Shown here: in pieces, positions 1 through 8,519 of the stretch
Position numbering within the stretch: position 1 is the stretch's first letter
Layout of the letters: each line of letters opens with the position of its first letter
From: Ilumatobacter coccineus YM16-304
Lineage (GTDB): Bacteria; Actinomycetota; Acidimicrobiia; Acidimicrobiales; Ilumatobacteraceae
NCBI RefSeq assembly: GCF_000348785.1
Contig: NC_020520.1
Location: 4,278,001 to 4,342,000, forward strand
Direction: 5' to 3'
Length of the DNA: 64,000 bases
Notes under the pieces: model-generated
The model's input: the letters and a program-made list of their open reading frames with translations, nothing else
Told to the model about the DNA's origin: nothing
Database searches by the model: none
Made by a program: the position numbers and the translations under genes

Positions 1-2025
1 GACGACGAAGTCGCTGGCGTGCTCGCCCGAGATGTCGAACGAGACGACCTCGGTCGGAATGATCGAGATGTTCGACACGTCGACCTGCAGCTCGATACCG
101 GCTTCGCCGACGGTGACCGGCGGGAAGTCGATGCCACCCGGCTCGATGCGCAACGCCGGCTCGCCACCCGATCCGGAGATGACCGCCGAGGTCTCGACGG
201 CGTCGAAGCCGACCTCCGACACGGTGAGCACACCGCTGGTCGAACCGGTTCGCGACGGGGTGTACGCGAGCGCCACAGTGCAGCTTCCCCCGGCCGGAAC
301 CGACGCCCCGAGCGTGCACGTGCTCTTGTCGGGAATGAGCTCGAACTGGGCGTTGTCGATCGACACTTCGGCGGGCTGGAAGGTGGCGGGGCCGTCGTTG
401 AGGACCGCCACGTACCACTCGTCGCTCTTCAAGCCGACGATCGTGGTGCCGAGGTTCGCGTCGGCGAGCGAGAGGGAGGGCGGCGACGACTTCGCGATGA
501 TCTGTCGACCACCGAGGGCGGCATCGCCGAGCAGATCGGTCGCTGCCGAACTGTCGTAGACCGTGGTGCGTCCGGTGTCGCTGAGGTCGGGGTGAGCGTG
601 GACACCCGGCGTGGGCACGACGCCATCGACGCCGGTCGTGATGCGCGTGAGTGCGCCTCGGTCGAGTTCGGCGACGAGGATCTCACCGTCGTCGCCACCA
701 CCGATGCCCGGTGACTGGATGAGTTGCAGGTTCGTCGCCTTCGACACGAAGGCGACGAGCTGACCGTCGGCCGAGATCGACGGCTGCGACGACGGCGCGG
801 TGCCGGCCACGAGCGGGTCACTGCCGGCGATCGAACTGATCAGGCTGAGCTCACCGACGTCGTCGGCATCGACGACGCCGTCGTCGTTGCTGTCGCGGTC
901 GAGGAGGAAGACCTGTGTCGGGCACGCCTCGGTACACGTCGGGTACTGCGCTGGCACGAGGGTGGTGTCGGACGACGTGAAGGTCACCATCGTGCCGTCA
1001 CGCGAGATGTCGGGGCTTGCGGCTCCGCCCACTGCAGGCGATCCGTCGGGCACGGCCGACACGAGTTGCACCGCCAGGAACGGGTCGGGCTCGAGGAGGT
1101 TCCACAGGAAGACCTGCGTGGTGGCCGGCCCGCCGTCGACGAGACCGGTACCCCAGCCCGGCACCGCATCGGATGACGTCGCGTCGGACCGGTAGGCCAG
1201 ATGCGTACCGTCGTCGGAGATGACCGGCTGGTCGATGCCCTGGTGGGTGAAGACGGTGTTCGGCGTGTCGGCGGGCATGCCGGCCACGACGCGAGAGCGA
1301 TCGGGGTCGGTGACCGACACCGCGAGATCGACCAGCGACACCGTGTTGACGCCGCCGGCCTCGTAGAGATGGTCGGCTGGGTGCGTGTACGCGATGAGCG
1401 TCGCCGAGCGGTTGACCGCTGCCGGCGCCACCACGACGTCGTCGCGAGCCAGGCCACCGCTGTCGTCACGGGTGGAGATGAGTTCCCAGTCGCCGATCGA
1501 GCCGCCGCAGTGCGGGAGCGCCGAGCGGTACACGTCCCAGCGTGAGCCGGTGTCGTCGTCGCGGAACACGTCGAGTTGGATCTCGGTCACGATCACCGCG
1601 ACGCAACCGTCACCGGAGATGACGGGGAAGACCGAGTTGCCGGGGCGCAGGCCCTCGGGAACAGGACTGATCTCGGTGGTCTCGCCCGTCTCGCGATCGG
1701 TGAGATACACGGTGGAGAGACGGCCGTCGGCCTCACCGACCACCTCACCCGCCTCGTCGACTTCGGCCCGCGGGGAGCCCTGGAACACGACGTAGCGGCC
1801 GTCGCCCGACACGGTCGGATGTGCACCGGCGATGTCGCCGACCCCGAAGGAGTCGGAGGCGATCGTGACACCCGTGGTGTCGACGACGTCGGCCTCGTCG
1901 GCCTGCAGCAGTTGGATGGTGGGACGCGCGCCGACACCGCCAGCGCCCGCGCCGAGCAGCATCGCTGCTGCGAGCACGGCAGAGGAAGCGGCGAGCATGT
2001 GCTTGCTGCTGCCACGTCTACTCAC
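1..2025 (-). CDS. Secreted beta-propeller / choice-of-anchor D protein, 3' end beyond window
   Basis: The frame is open from a GTG at 2025 to the window edge (675 codons, no stop), so the C-terminus is missing. The N-terminus has two Arg then a long Ala/Leu/Gly stretch, as in a Sec signal peptide. Residues of about 60-450 carry repeated 'P(S/T)(V/I)S(G/A)DG..(V/L).F' strands typical of TolB/PD40-like propeller blades. The last ~110 visible residues contain two 'LG..V.....VT(V/L)' beta-sandwich stretches like choice-of-anchor D domains, which are common at the end of exported proteins. The role is probably an extracellular or envelope-bound binding protein; no catalytic residues are recognised. 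It is separated by 53 bp from hemD, which is transcribed in the same direction. Confidence 0.8.
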   Translation of the reverse strand, partial: MSRRGSSKHMLAASSAVLAAAMLLGAGAGGVGARPTIQLLQADEADVVDTTGVTIASDSFGVGDIAGAHPTVSGDGRYVVFQGSPRAEVDEAGEVVGEADGRLSTVYLTDRETGETTEISPVPEGLRPGNSVFPVISGDGCVAVIVTEIQLDVFRDDDTGSRWDVYRSALPHCGGSIGDWELISTRDDSGGLARDDVVVAPAAVNRSATLIAYTHPADHLYEAGGVNTVSLVDLAVSVTDPDRSRVVAGMPADTPNTVFTHQGIDQPVISDDGTHLAYRSDATSSDAVPGWGTGLVDGGPATTQVFLWNLLEPDPFLAVQLVSAVPDGSPAVGGAASPDISRDGTMVTFTSSDTTLVPAQYPTCTEACPTQVFLLDRDSNDDGVVDADDVGELSLISSIAGSDPLVAGTAPSSQPSISADGQLVAFVSKATNLQLIQSPGIGGGDDGEILVAELDRGALTRITTGVDGVVPTPGVHAHPDLSDTGRTTVYDSSAATDLLGDAALGGRQIIAKSSPPSLSLADANLGTTIVGLKSDEWYVAVLNDGPATFQPAEVSIDNAQFELIPDKSTCTLGASVPAGGSCTVALAYTPSRTGSTSGVLTVSEVGFDAVETSAVISGSGGEPALRIEPGGIDFPPVTVGEAGIELQVDVSNISIIPTEVVSFDISGEHASDFVV

Positions 2026-2078
2026 GTCTCACCCTTTCGTCGTTCGGCGGAAAGTCTGCCAGATATCGGTGCCGTCCA

Positions 2079-2834
2079 TCACGATGACCTGGCCTGACGC
2101 CAGCGCACCGCGAGTTCGCGCACCAATCCTTCGAGAGAGTGATCGGCAGCAACAGACGAGATCTTGAGGCCGAACTGACGAGCTGTTGCCGCAGTCGTCG
2201 GACCGATCGCCACCACCAGTTCGGGCAGCGCGTCGGCCGACATCGACGTCGCCCAACTCTCGGCGGCCGAACCGCTCGCGAACGCCACCGCGTCGGCGTC
2301 GGCGACTCGCTGCAGATCGTCGGCCGACGGCGCTCTGAGCAAGGTCCGGTAGGCGACCACGCTCGTCACGTCGTGCCCGGCATCGCGCAGGGTCCGCGCG
2401 AGGTCGGTGCCCGCTCGGTCGGCGAGCGCGAGCAGCACCCGTTGCGACGTGTTGCGCTGCGACTCGACGAACGCGGCGGCGAGCGACTCGGCCAACTGTC
2501 GCTTCGGGACGAGTTCGACCGGCCGCCCGGCGAGCTCAGCGAGCCGCGACGCGGTGGCGGTGCCGACCGAGGCCAGACGCAGATGCGGGTGATCGGCCGC
2601 GGCCTCGCCGACCCGCAGCGCACCCGCAGGCGACGTGACGATCAGCCAGTCGAAACGCGCGAGGTCGTCGAGCGTGGCACGTAGTTCGGCCCCACCGTCG
2701 ACGGGTTCGACGATCTCGATGAGCGGAACGTGCACGATCTCGGCGCCGGCCGCGAGCAGGAGGCGACCGAGTTCTCCGGGTTCGTCGCGGGTGACCACGA
2801 CACGACAACCGAGAAGCGGACGATCAGGCTCCAT
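2079..2834 (-). CDS. hemD: Uroporphyrinogen-III synthase HemD
   Basis: A 251-residue protein that cyclises and inverts ring D of hydroxymethylbilane to give uroporphyrinogen III in the cytoplasm. Family features are the early 'GCRVVVTRDE' strand, 'DWLIVTSPAGAL' and a late 'AIGPTTAATARQFG' segment before the C-terminal 'SLEGLVREL' helix. The ATG at 2834 was chosen because it overlaps the end of hemC by 11 bp and begins where family similarity begins; the frame stays open further upstream, but that stretch is hemC in another frame. It is the last gene of rex-hemA-hemC-hemD and so likely under Rex control. Confidence 0.93.
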   Translation of the reverse strand: MEPDRPLLGCRVVVTRDEPGELGRLLLAAGAEIVHVPLIEIVEPVDGGAELRATLDDLARFDWLIVTSPAGALRVGEAAADHPHLRLASVGTATASRLAELAGRPVELVPKRQLAESLAAAFVESQRNTSQRVLLALADRAGTDLARTLRDAGHDVTSVVAYRTLLRAPSADDLQRVADADAVAFASGSAAESWATSMSADALPELVVAIGPTTAATARQFGLKISSVAADHSLEGLVRELAVRWRQARSS

Positions 2835-3774
2835 CGCCCGAAGCAACCTGCCCGGCCAGCGATGCCATCGCATCTCGCGCGCCCTGACGAGCGGCGGCGA
2901 GGTCGGCATCGACCGACTCGTGTCCGTCGGGGTGCGAACGCAACTCGACCCGATGACGGACCGACGTCGAACGTTCGGGATCGGCGACGAAGATGTCGAG
3001 CCCCGACCCGCGGACGTGACCGGCCACCGGGAGCGAACAGCCCGAACCGAGCTCGGACAGGAACGCGCGCTCGATCTCGACGGCACGCCGCGTCGGCGCG
3101 TGATCGATCGTCGCCAGCGCTCGCCGGGTGTCGTCGTCGTCGACGCGACACTCGATCGCCACACAGCCCTGGCCCACGGCCGGGACGAACTCCGACAACG
3201 AGAGCTCCTCGGCGATGTGCTCGGTCAGCTCGAGGATGAGCAGCGCCGCCTTGGCCATGACGATCGCACCGCCATCGGGCACCTTCGACAGGCGGGTACC
3301 GATGTTGCCGCGCAACTCGGCGAACTCGAGGTCGGGTCGCACCGCCGCCAACTGCGCCCTGCGACGCACCGAACCGGTCGCGACCAAGGCTCCGAGCGGA
3401 AGTTCGTCGAGCGTTGCGCCGACCAACACGTCGTGAGCGTCCCGCCGTTCGGTGAACGCCGCCAGACGCAGACCGGGCGTGGTGTCGGACGTGAGGTCCT
3501 TCGCGGAGTGCACCGCCAGATCGGCACGCCCGTCGAGCACGGCGTTCTGCACTTCCTTGACGAACACACCCTGCCCACCGATCGAGTGCAGCGGCACGTT
3601 GTCGGCCTGCGTCCGATCACCGACCGTGTCGACGAAGACGAGCTCGACCGGGCGACCGGTCGCTGCCGTCAGCGCCGAGGCGACCGCACCCGCCTGCGTC
3701 GAGGCCTGCTGCGAGCTTCGGGTGGCGATGCGAAGAGGAGCCGTGTCGGGCACGTTGCCGTCCGTCTCGCTCAA
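2824..3774 (-). CDS. hemC: Porphobilinogen deaminase HemC
   Basis: A 316-residue hydroxymethylbilane synthase, which polymerises four porphobilinogens. Visible hallmarks are 'LRIATRSS' near the N-terminus, 'HSAKDL' around residue 89, 'GSVRRRAQL' around 134 and the dipyrromethane-cofactor cysteine C246 in 'GSGCSLPVAGHV'. Length is normal for the family. The ATG overlaps the hemA stop by 4 bp (ATGA), indicating translational coupling, and the gene runs 11 bp into hemD. Confidence 0.97.
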   Translation of the reverse strand: MSETDGNVPDTAPLRIATRSSQQASTQAGAVASALTAATGRPVELVFVDTVGDRTQADNVPLHSIGGQGVFVKEVQNAVLDGRADLAVHSAKDLTSDTTPGLRLAAFTERRDAHDVLVGATLDELPLGALVATGSVRRRAQLAAVRPDLEFAELRGNIGTRLSKVPDGGAIVMAKAALLILELTEHIAEELSLSEFVPAVGQGCVAIECRVDDDDTRRALATIDHAPTRRAVEIERAFLSELGSGCSLPVAGHVRGSGLDIFVADPERSTSVRHRVELRSHPDGHESVDADLAAARQGARDAMASLAGQVASGDGA

Positions 3775-5030
3775 CCGAGGTCGAAGAGATCGCGGATCGC
3801 GGCCGCGTTGCGGTCGCCCTGGGGCGTACCCGCCTGCGACTTGAGCCTGACCGACGGCTCGTGGAGCATCTTGTTGATGATGGCCTTGGTCAACGCCTCG
3901 ACCGCCTTGCGTTCGCTGTCGTCGAGACCGGCGAGACGCAACGCATACCGTTCGAGCTCGCTCACACGAACCGCTTCGGCAGCGACGTGCATCGACGCGA
4001 CCAGCGGTGCGGCCTGGCGAGCGGTCGACTCCACACCGAAGTTCTCGACCTCCTCGCGCACGATCGCCCGAACGTTCTCGGCTTCGAGCTCACGATTCGA
4101 ACGGCCACGATCGGCCCAGTCACGCAGGTCGTCGAGATCGAACGCAGTGACGCCACCGAGATCGGCAACCGACGCTTCGACGTCACGCGGCAGACCGATG
4201 TCGAACACGTGCAACTCCGACGTCGACCCCGCCCGAGCAGCGGTGACGAGCGGCTCGGTGATGAGCGGCTCACCAGAACCCGTACCGGCGATGACGACAT
4301 CGGCTTCGGCGAGCGACGACGGCAACGCGTCGAACCCGACGGCGGTGCCCTCGACCCGCTCGGCCAGTGCGGCACCGCGTTCGGGCGAACGGTTGACCAC
4401 CGTGATCTGAGCGCCACCGGCCTTGCGCAGCGCGATGGCCACGCCTTCGCCCATCGAACCGGCACCGACCACGACGACACGCTTGTCGGCGATGTCGCCC
4501 ACGACGTCGTGCAACATCTCGACAGCCGCATGGCTGACCGATGCCGTGCCCCGACCGATCGCCGTTTCGTTGCGGGCACGCTTGCCCGTCTCGATCGCCG
4601 AACGGAACAGAAGGTTGAGCGTGGTGCGGGCAGCCGACTCGGCCTGCGCGACCTCCCAAGCCGTGCGCACCTGACCGAGGATCTCCGACTCGCCGAGCAC
4701 CGCCGAATCGAGACCCGCAGCAACTTCGAACAAGTGCGTGACCGCCGCAGCATCGTGCTCGCTGAACAGATGCTTCGTCAGCTCGTCACGATCGATGTCA
4801 CCCAACTCGCACAGGAAGTCACGCACATCGGCGTACGCACCGTGGAAGAGTTCGGCGACGACATAGATCTCGGTGCGATTGCACGTCGACAACACCACCG
4901 CTTCACGGATGCTGTCGCGCATCGCGAGCCCGGCGACGGCTTTGCCCAGATCGTCGGGCGCGATCGTCAGTCGTTCGAGCAACGGCAGCGGACCGCTGCG
5001 ATGGTTGACACCGACGACGAGAATGGACAT
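3771..5030 (-). CDS. hemA: Glutamyl-tRNA reductase HemA
   Basis: A 419-residue NADPH-dependent enzyme that reduces glutamyl-tRNA(Glu) to glutamate-1-semialdehyde, the first step of C5-pathway tetrapyrrole synthesis. The catalytic cysteine is C50 in 'LSTCNRTE'. 'VLGESEILGQV' follows at about 111, and the NADPH-binding Rossmann motif 'VVVVGAGSMGEG' lies at 185-196. It starts 12 bp after rex and overlaps hemC by 4 bp. The same rex-hemACD order is known in Streptomyces, where it is repressed by Rex. Confidence 0.97.
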   Translation of the reverse strand: MSILVVGVNHRSGPLPLLERLTIAPDDLGKAVAGLAMRDSIREAVVLSTCNRTEIYVVAELFHGAYADVRDFLCELGDIDRDELTKHLFSEHDAAAVTHLFEVAAGLDSAVLGESEILGQVRTAWEVAQAESAARTTLNLLFRSAIETGKRARNETAIGRGTASVSHAAVEMLHDVVGDIADKRVVVVGAGSMGEGVAIALRKAGGAQITVVNRSPERGAALAERVEGTAVGFDALPSSLAEADVVIAGTGSGEPLITEPLVTAARAGSTSELHVFDIGLPRDVEASVADLGGVTAFDLDDLRDWADRGRSNRELEAENVRAIVREEVENFGVESTARQAAPLVASMHVAAEAVRVSELERYALRLAGLDDSERKAVEALTKAIINKMLHEPSVRLKSQAGTPQGDRNAAAIRDLFDLG

Positions 5031-5042
5031 TGCCCGACCAGC

Positions 5043-5747
5043 CTACGCCGACGCTCCCCGGCGACCATTGCCGGGCACCGACTGCAGGGTCGTGGCAGCA
5101 CGAGCGTTGGCCCGGCGCTGCTCGTGGTAGCTCAAGATCTGCAACTCGACGGCGAGATCGACCTTGCGAACACTCACCCCGTGCGGCGCCGTGATCAGGT
5201 TCGGAGCGAAGTTCAAGATGCTGGTCACACCAGCAGCGACGAGCGCATCAGCAGCATCCTGCGCAGCCGGACCAGGAGTGGCGATCACACCGATCGAGAT
5301 GTTGCGCGCCTGCACCACCTGGTTGAGATCCTTCACATGGCGCACACGCACACCGCCGATCAACGAACCGACCTTCGCGTCGTCGATGTCGACGATGCCG
5401 CCCACCGGGAATCCACGCTCGGTGAACCCGCCGTGACCGGCAAGCGCCTGACCCAGGTTGCCGGCACCGACGATGACGACCAGCCAGTCGTGCGTCAAAC
5501 CCAGTTCACGCTTGATCTGGTAGATCAAGAACTCCACCTCGTACCCGACACCACGCGTGCCGTACGAGCCCAGATACGACAGATCCTTGCGAACCTTGGC
5601 CGCATTGACCCCCGCCAGTTCCGCCAACTCCTCGGACGAGATGTTCGACACCTCGAGCTCGAACTGATCGGTCAGGAGCTGGAGATACACGGGCAGACGC
5701 GCCACGGTCGCTTCGGGAATCCGACGACGTGAACGCTGACCAGCCAT
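5043..5747 (-). CDS. rex: Redox-sensing transcriptional repressor Rex
   Basis: A 234-residue NAD(H)-responsive repressor. The N-terminal winged helix includes 'ELAELAGVNAAKVRKDLSY' (about 41-59). The Rossmann NAD-binding motif 'VVIVGAGNLGQAL' begins near residue 90, and the C-terminal swap helix follows. It is the first gene of the hem operon. A 16-bp site matching 14 of 16 positions of the Streptomyces Rex operator lies inside its own promoter, so it should be autoregulated and link haem synthesis to the NADH/NAD+ ratio. Confidence 0.97.
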   Translation of the reverse strand: MAGQRSRRRIPEATVARLPVYLQLLTDQFELEVSNISSEELAELAGVNAAKVRKDLSYLGSYGTRGVGYEVEFLIYQIKRELGLTHDWLVVIVGAGNLGQALAGHGGFTERGFPVGGIVDIDDAKVGSLIGGVRVRHVKDLNQVVQARNISIGVIATPGPAAQDAADALVAAGVTSILNFAPNLITAPHGVSVRKVDLAVELQILSYHEQRRANARAATTLQSVPGNGRRGASA

Positions 5748-5756
5748 GAGATGGCC

Positions 5757-5786
5757 ACGCTACGACGCATGTGCACGCTTTCACAA
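5757..5786 (-). promoter_or_regulatory. Predicted rex-hemACD promoter
   Basis: Reading the minus strand, a -35-like TTGTGA (5786-5781) is followed after 18 nt by a -10-like TAGCGT (5762-5757). Transcription would start about 3 nt before the rex ATG, so the mRNA is nearly leaderless. The Rex operator fills the spacer and overlaps the -35 box. Confidence 0.6.
5770..5785. promoter_or_regulatory. Rex operator (ROP)
   Basis: TGTGCACGCTTTCACA on the plus strand has the TGTG-N8-CACA form and agrees with the Streptomyces operator TGTGAACGCGTTCACA at 14 of 16 positions. It lies 22 bp upstream of the rex start codon, between the predicted -35 and -10 elements, where bound Rex would block RNA polymerase. 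Confidence 0.8.
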
Positions 5787-5819
5787 GCTGAGCGGTGTGC
5801 TTTTCGGCACCGTAATGCC

Positions 5820-6335
5820 TTGTCGGTGGCTCACCGCACACTCACTGCCCGCCCACCCTCATCGCCACCGACGCCAAGGCTTGCTCGCTGGCGCTCACGG
5901 CGCCGGCCGCGACTCCTTGTCGATGGCTCACCGTTACGTCTTGTCGGTGGCTCACCGCACACTCACTGCCCGCCCACTCTCATCGCCACCGACACCAGGC
6001 TTGCTCGCTGGCGCTCACGGCGCCGGCCGCGACTCCTTGTCGGTGGCTCACCGCACACTCACTGCCCGCAAACTCTCATCGCCACCGACACCAGGCTTGC
6101 TCGCTGGCGCTCACGGCGCCGGCCGCGACTCCTTGTCGGTGGCTCACCGCACACTCACTGCCCGCAAACTCTCATCGCCACCGACGCCAGGCTTGCTCGC
6201 TGGCGCTCACGGCGCCGGCCACAACCACAACTAGTTGGTCGATCACCCTTCGCCCTGTCGGTGGCTCACCGATACGCCTTGTCGATGGCTCACCGCACAC
6301 TCACTGCCCGCAAACCCTCATCGTCACCGACGCCG
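5820..6335. repeat. 96-97 bp tandem repeat array with internal inverted repeats
   Basis: Four near-identical full units begin at 5820, 5941, 6037 and 6133, with 96-97 bp unit length. Truncated copies lie at 5917-5940, 6256-6278 and 6279-6335. Each full unit contains the perfect inverted pair GTCGGTGGC / GCCACCGAC about 30 nt apart, then a second small hairpin, GGCGC-TCACG-GCGCC. The array fills the gap between the rex promoter and the end of the small gene at 6360. It has no unique spacers, so it is not CRISPR. It may serve as a terminator cluster or a structured or recombination-prone element. Confidence 0.9.
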
Positions 6336-6359
6336 AGTTACTTGTCGGGGCTGGGCGTT

Positions 6360-6443
6360 CTAGAGGCGGAGGAGGGAGAGGATGCCGGCGATCAGGATCG
6401 CTGCGAGCAGCAGGCCGAGCGTGAGGGTGGTTGCGGGGCGCAT
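6360..6443 (-). CDS. Small hydrophobic peptide (27 aa)
   Basis: ATG at 6443 to TAG gives 27 residues of the form MRPATTLTLGLLLAA followed by an Ile/Leu-rich segment ending SLLRL. It reads as one membrane helix with basic ends. It starts 11 nt after the stop of the SAM hydrolase gene on the same strand, as a co-transcribed micro-gene would. There is no strong Shine-Dalgarno sequence. It could be a chance frame, and no family is recognised. Confidence 0.35.
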   Translation of the reverse strand: MRPATTLTLGLLLAAILIAGILSLLRL

Positions 6444-6454
6444 CGGACGCGACG

Positions 6455-7345
6455 CTATCGGCTCGGTGTCGGCCCGATCGTCACGGCTTGCGCCGCCGGA
6501 GCCTCGTCCTCGTCGGACGCCGGCGTGAGCGTCACCTGATCCCCCACATCGACGCCGAGATCCGCAGCCGCCGAGCGCTGATTCATCACCACCGACAACA
6601 TCCCGTTCGCATCGACCACGAGACCGACCGCACCCGTCGACACCGCCGCGAACGACGACACCCGCTGCGCGCTGCGCGTCGTGCCACCAGACGGATCGGT
6701 CGGAGCACTGAACCGCACCGAGACCCGATCACCGAACGTCGCCGCCAGATCGTCGACCCCGACATTGAGTTGAGCGTTGCCGAAACGATCGACCCACAAC
6801 ACCTGCGCGATCACCTTCTCGTCGTCGGCCTGCGGCAGCGGCACCACGCCCGGCATCAGCAGATCGGCGTCGACCGGATCACCGAGTTCGGCGAGATCGA
6901 CACCGTTGCAGAGATGAGCAGCAGCCGGAGCAAAGACGTCACGGCCGTCGAACGTCGCACCCGGAGCGACGAGTTGATACTCCTCGTTCGTCAACGAGAT
7001 CGCCCGCCCCGCGCCGCCGGCCATCGCGACCGCCGGCGCCAGCACGCCGTTGTCAGGCCCCACCAGCACCCCTTCGCCACCGGCCACCTCGATCGCCACA
7101 CCGCGACGCTCCGTGCCGACACCCGGATCGACCGCCGCCACCACCACACCCGACGCGACGTAACTGATGCAACGCGCGAGCGCGAGCGACCCGGCGCGCA
7201 CATCGAACGGCGCAACGCCGTGCGTGAGATCGATCACGGTCGCGTGCGGAGCGAGATCGCGGATCACCGACTTGACCACCCCGACGAACTCGTCGTCGGT
7301 TCCGTAGTCGGACAGGAACGAGATGGTGTCGTAACGGCGCGCCAT
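6455..7345 (-). CDS. S-adenosyl-L-methionine hydrolase (SAM hydroxide adenosyltransferase, DUF62)
   Basis: A 296-residue member of the DUF62 family, which splits SAM to adenosine and methionine using water and is related to fluorinase and chlorinase. Visible motifs are the N-terminal 'ISFLSDYGTDDEFVG', 'VIDLTHGVAPFDVRAG', 'VDPGVGTERRGVAIE' and 'VGPDNGVLAPA', then the C-terminal barrel with 'VDRFGNAQLNV'. Nothing indicates halide use. The gene stands alone apart from the tiny downstream frame. About 240 bp separate it from proC. Confidence 0.9.
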   Translation of the reverse strand: MARRYDTISFLSDYGTDDEFVGVVKSVIRDLAPHATVIDLTHGVAPFDVRAGSLALARCISYVASGVVVAAVDPGVGTERRGVAIEVAGGEGVLVGPDNGVLAPAVAMAGGAGRAISLTNEEYQLVAPGATFDGRDVFAPAAAHLCNGVDLAELGDPVDADLLMPGVVPLPQADDEKVIAQVLWVDRFGNAQLNVGVDDLAATFGDRVSVRFSAPTDPSGGTTRSAQRVSSFAAVSTGAVGLVVDANGMLSVVMNQRSAAADLGVDVGDQVTLTPASDEDEAPAAQAVTIGPTPSR

Positions 7346-7393
7346 GCGTCCCCGACGCTACTCGGATCAGATCACTCGACCCCCGGACGCGAC

Positions 7394-7430
7394 AAGGGCC
7401 GGTGCCAACCCCCCGATGGCACCAGCCCTT
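7394..7430. terminator. Hairpin in the gap downstream of proC
   Basis: Arms AAGGGC-C-GGTGCCA and TGGCACC-A-GCCCTT pair with one mismatch around a 9-nt loop. It sits 158 nt past the proC stop and 49 bp upstream of the DUF62 gene, without a U-tract. The rest of 7346-7587 shows no gene or RNA that I can recognise. Confidence 0.5.
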
Positions 7431-7587
7431 GGTCGGCGCTGATCACCGTCTCCGGCGAACGCGTCTCCACGCACAGCAATCTACGGGCAAAACCGACATG
7501 TGAAAAGGGGCACGTGCAAAATTTGCGGCGCTGACCGTCCGATCGACGCTGTCACCTGGGACATCGCGCGGTGAGTGGTCGGAAAAT

Positions 7588-8373
7588 TCAGCCGAGTTCG
7601 CGGCTGCGTTCGGTCGCCGCGCGCACCGCATCGGCGAACGCGCCGCGCACGTCACGAGCATCGAGGCGGGCCAACCCGGCCGCCGTCGTCCCGTTCGGTG
7701 ACGTCACGTTGATCCGCAGTTGCTCGGCGTCGCCGTCACGAGCCAGCAGCGTCGACGAACCGAGGAGCAACTGGTTGACGACGCGCACCGCCATCTCGTG
7801 CGGGATGCCCTCCGCCTCGGCGGCGGCGGTCAGCGCTTCGGCCACCAAGAAGACGTACGCCGGGCCCGAACCGGCGACGCCCGTGAACGCGTCGAGGAGC
7901 GGCTCGTCGAGTCGCTCGACGATGCCGACCGATCCCAGGATCTGTTCGGCCCACTCCAGGTCGGCGTCACCGGCCGTGGCACCACCAGCGATCGCCGCGG
8001 CGCCTCGTCCGACCAGTGCCGGCGTGTTCGGCATCGCTCGGATGACTGCGACGCCGGAGCCGGCAGCCGCTTCGAGCGTGGCGAGCGTGACCCCGGCCGC
8101 GATCGACAGGATCCGCGCCGCTCCCTGCGCGACCGCGGCGGCAACGGCGGCCGGGACGTCGGCCGGCTTCACGGCGATCACCGCGGCGGAGCACGAGGGC
8201 ATCGTGTCGACGACCGCCACGCCGGGAACGATGCCGGGCAGCTGGGCGCGTCTCGCCTCGAGGAGCTCGACCACCGCGAGCCGCTCCGGATCGAAGCGAC
8301 CCGACTCGATCATCCCCCCGAGCAACGCGGCTCCCATGTTGCCGCCGCCGACCATCACCACGTCATGTTCCAC
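7588..8373 (-). CDS. proC: Pyrroline-5-carboxylate reductase ProC
   Basis: A 261-residue NAD(P)H-dependent enzyme making proline from pyrroline-5-carboxylate. 'VMVGGGNMGAALLGGMI' forms the Rossmann fold at residues 6-22. 'IRAMPNTPALVGRGAAAI' follows near 118, and the P5C-binding 'GSGPAYVFLVAEALTAAAEAEG' region comes after it. Length is normal. It is probably monocistronic, with hairpins on either side of it. Confidence 0.96.
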   Translation of the reverse strand: MEHDVVMVGGGNMGAALLGGMIESGRFDPERLAVVELLEARRAQLPGIVPGVAVVDTMPSCSAAVIAVKPADVPAAVAAAVAQGAARILSIAAGVTLATLEAAAGSGVAVIRAMPNTPALVGRGAAAIAGGATAGDADLEWAEQILGSVGIVERLDEPLLDAFTGVAGSGPAYVFLVAEALTAAAEAEGIPHEMAVRVVNQLLLGSSTLLARDGDAEQLRINVTSPNGTTAAGLARLDARDVRGAFADAVRAATERSRELG

Positions 8374-8434
8374 GAGTCGAAACTACTCCCCGTCCTCGCC
8401 GACCGCGATGAGCAGACCGAGCCGGCGTGGGTGA

Positions 8435-8480
8435 CCGGGTGGGCGCTGAGGAACCGACTCCCCCGAACGCGCCCACCCGG
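8435..8480. terminator. Strong hairpin downstream of the mshA-ybjN operon
   Basis: The 12-bp arms CCGGGTGGGCGC and GCGCCCACCCGG are perfectly complementary around a 22-nt loop. It lies 40-85 bp past the stop of the YbjN gene. There is no U-tract, which is usual for high-GC actinobacterial terminators. Confidence 0.6.
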
Positions 8481-8519
8481 GCAGTCGTCCAGTGGGTGAC
8501 CAAGAACGCGAAAGGGAAA

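Noticed and set aside
5820-6335. CRISPR array
   Set aside because: Units are contiguous 96-97 bp direct repeats with no unique spacers and no cas genes nearby.
7431-7587. Small RNA or bS22-like micro-gene after proC
   Set aside because: No cloverleaf and no Lys/Arg-rich short frame are present in either orientation.
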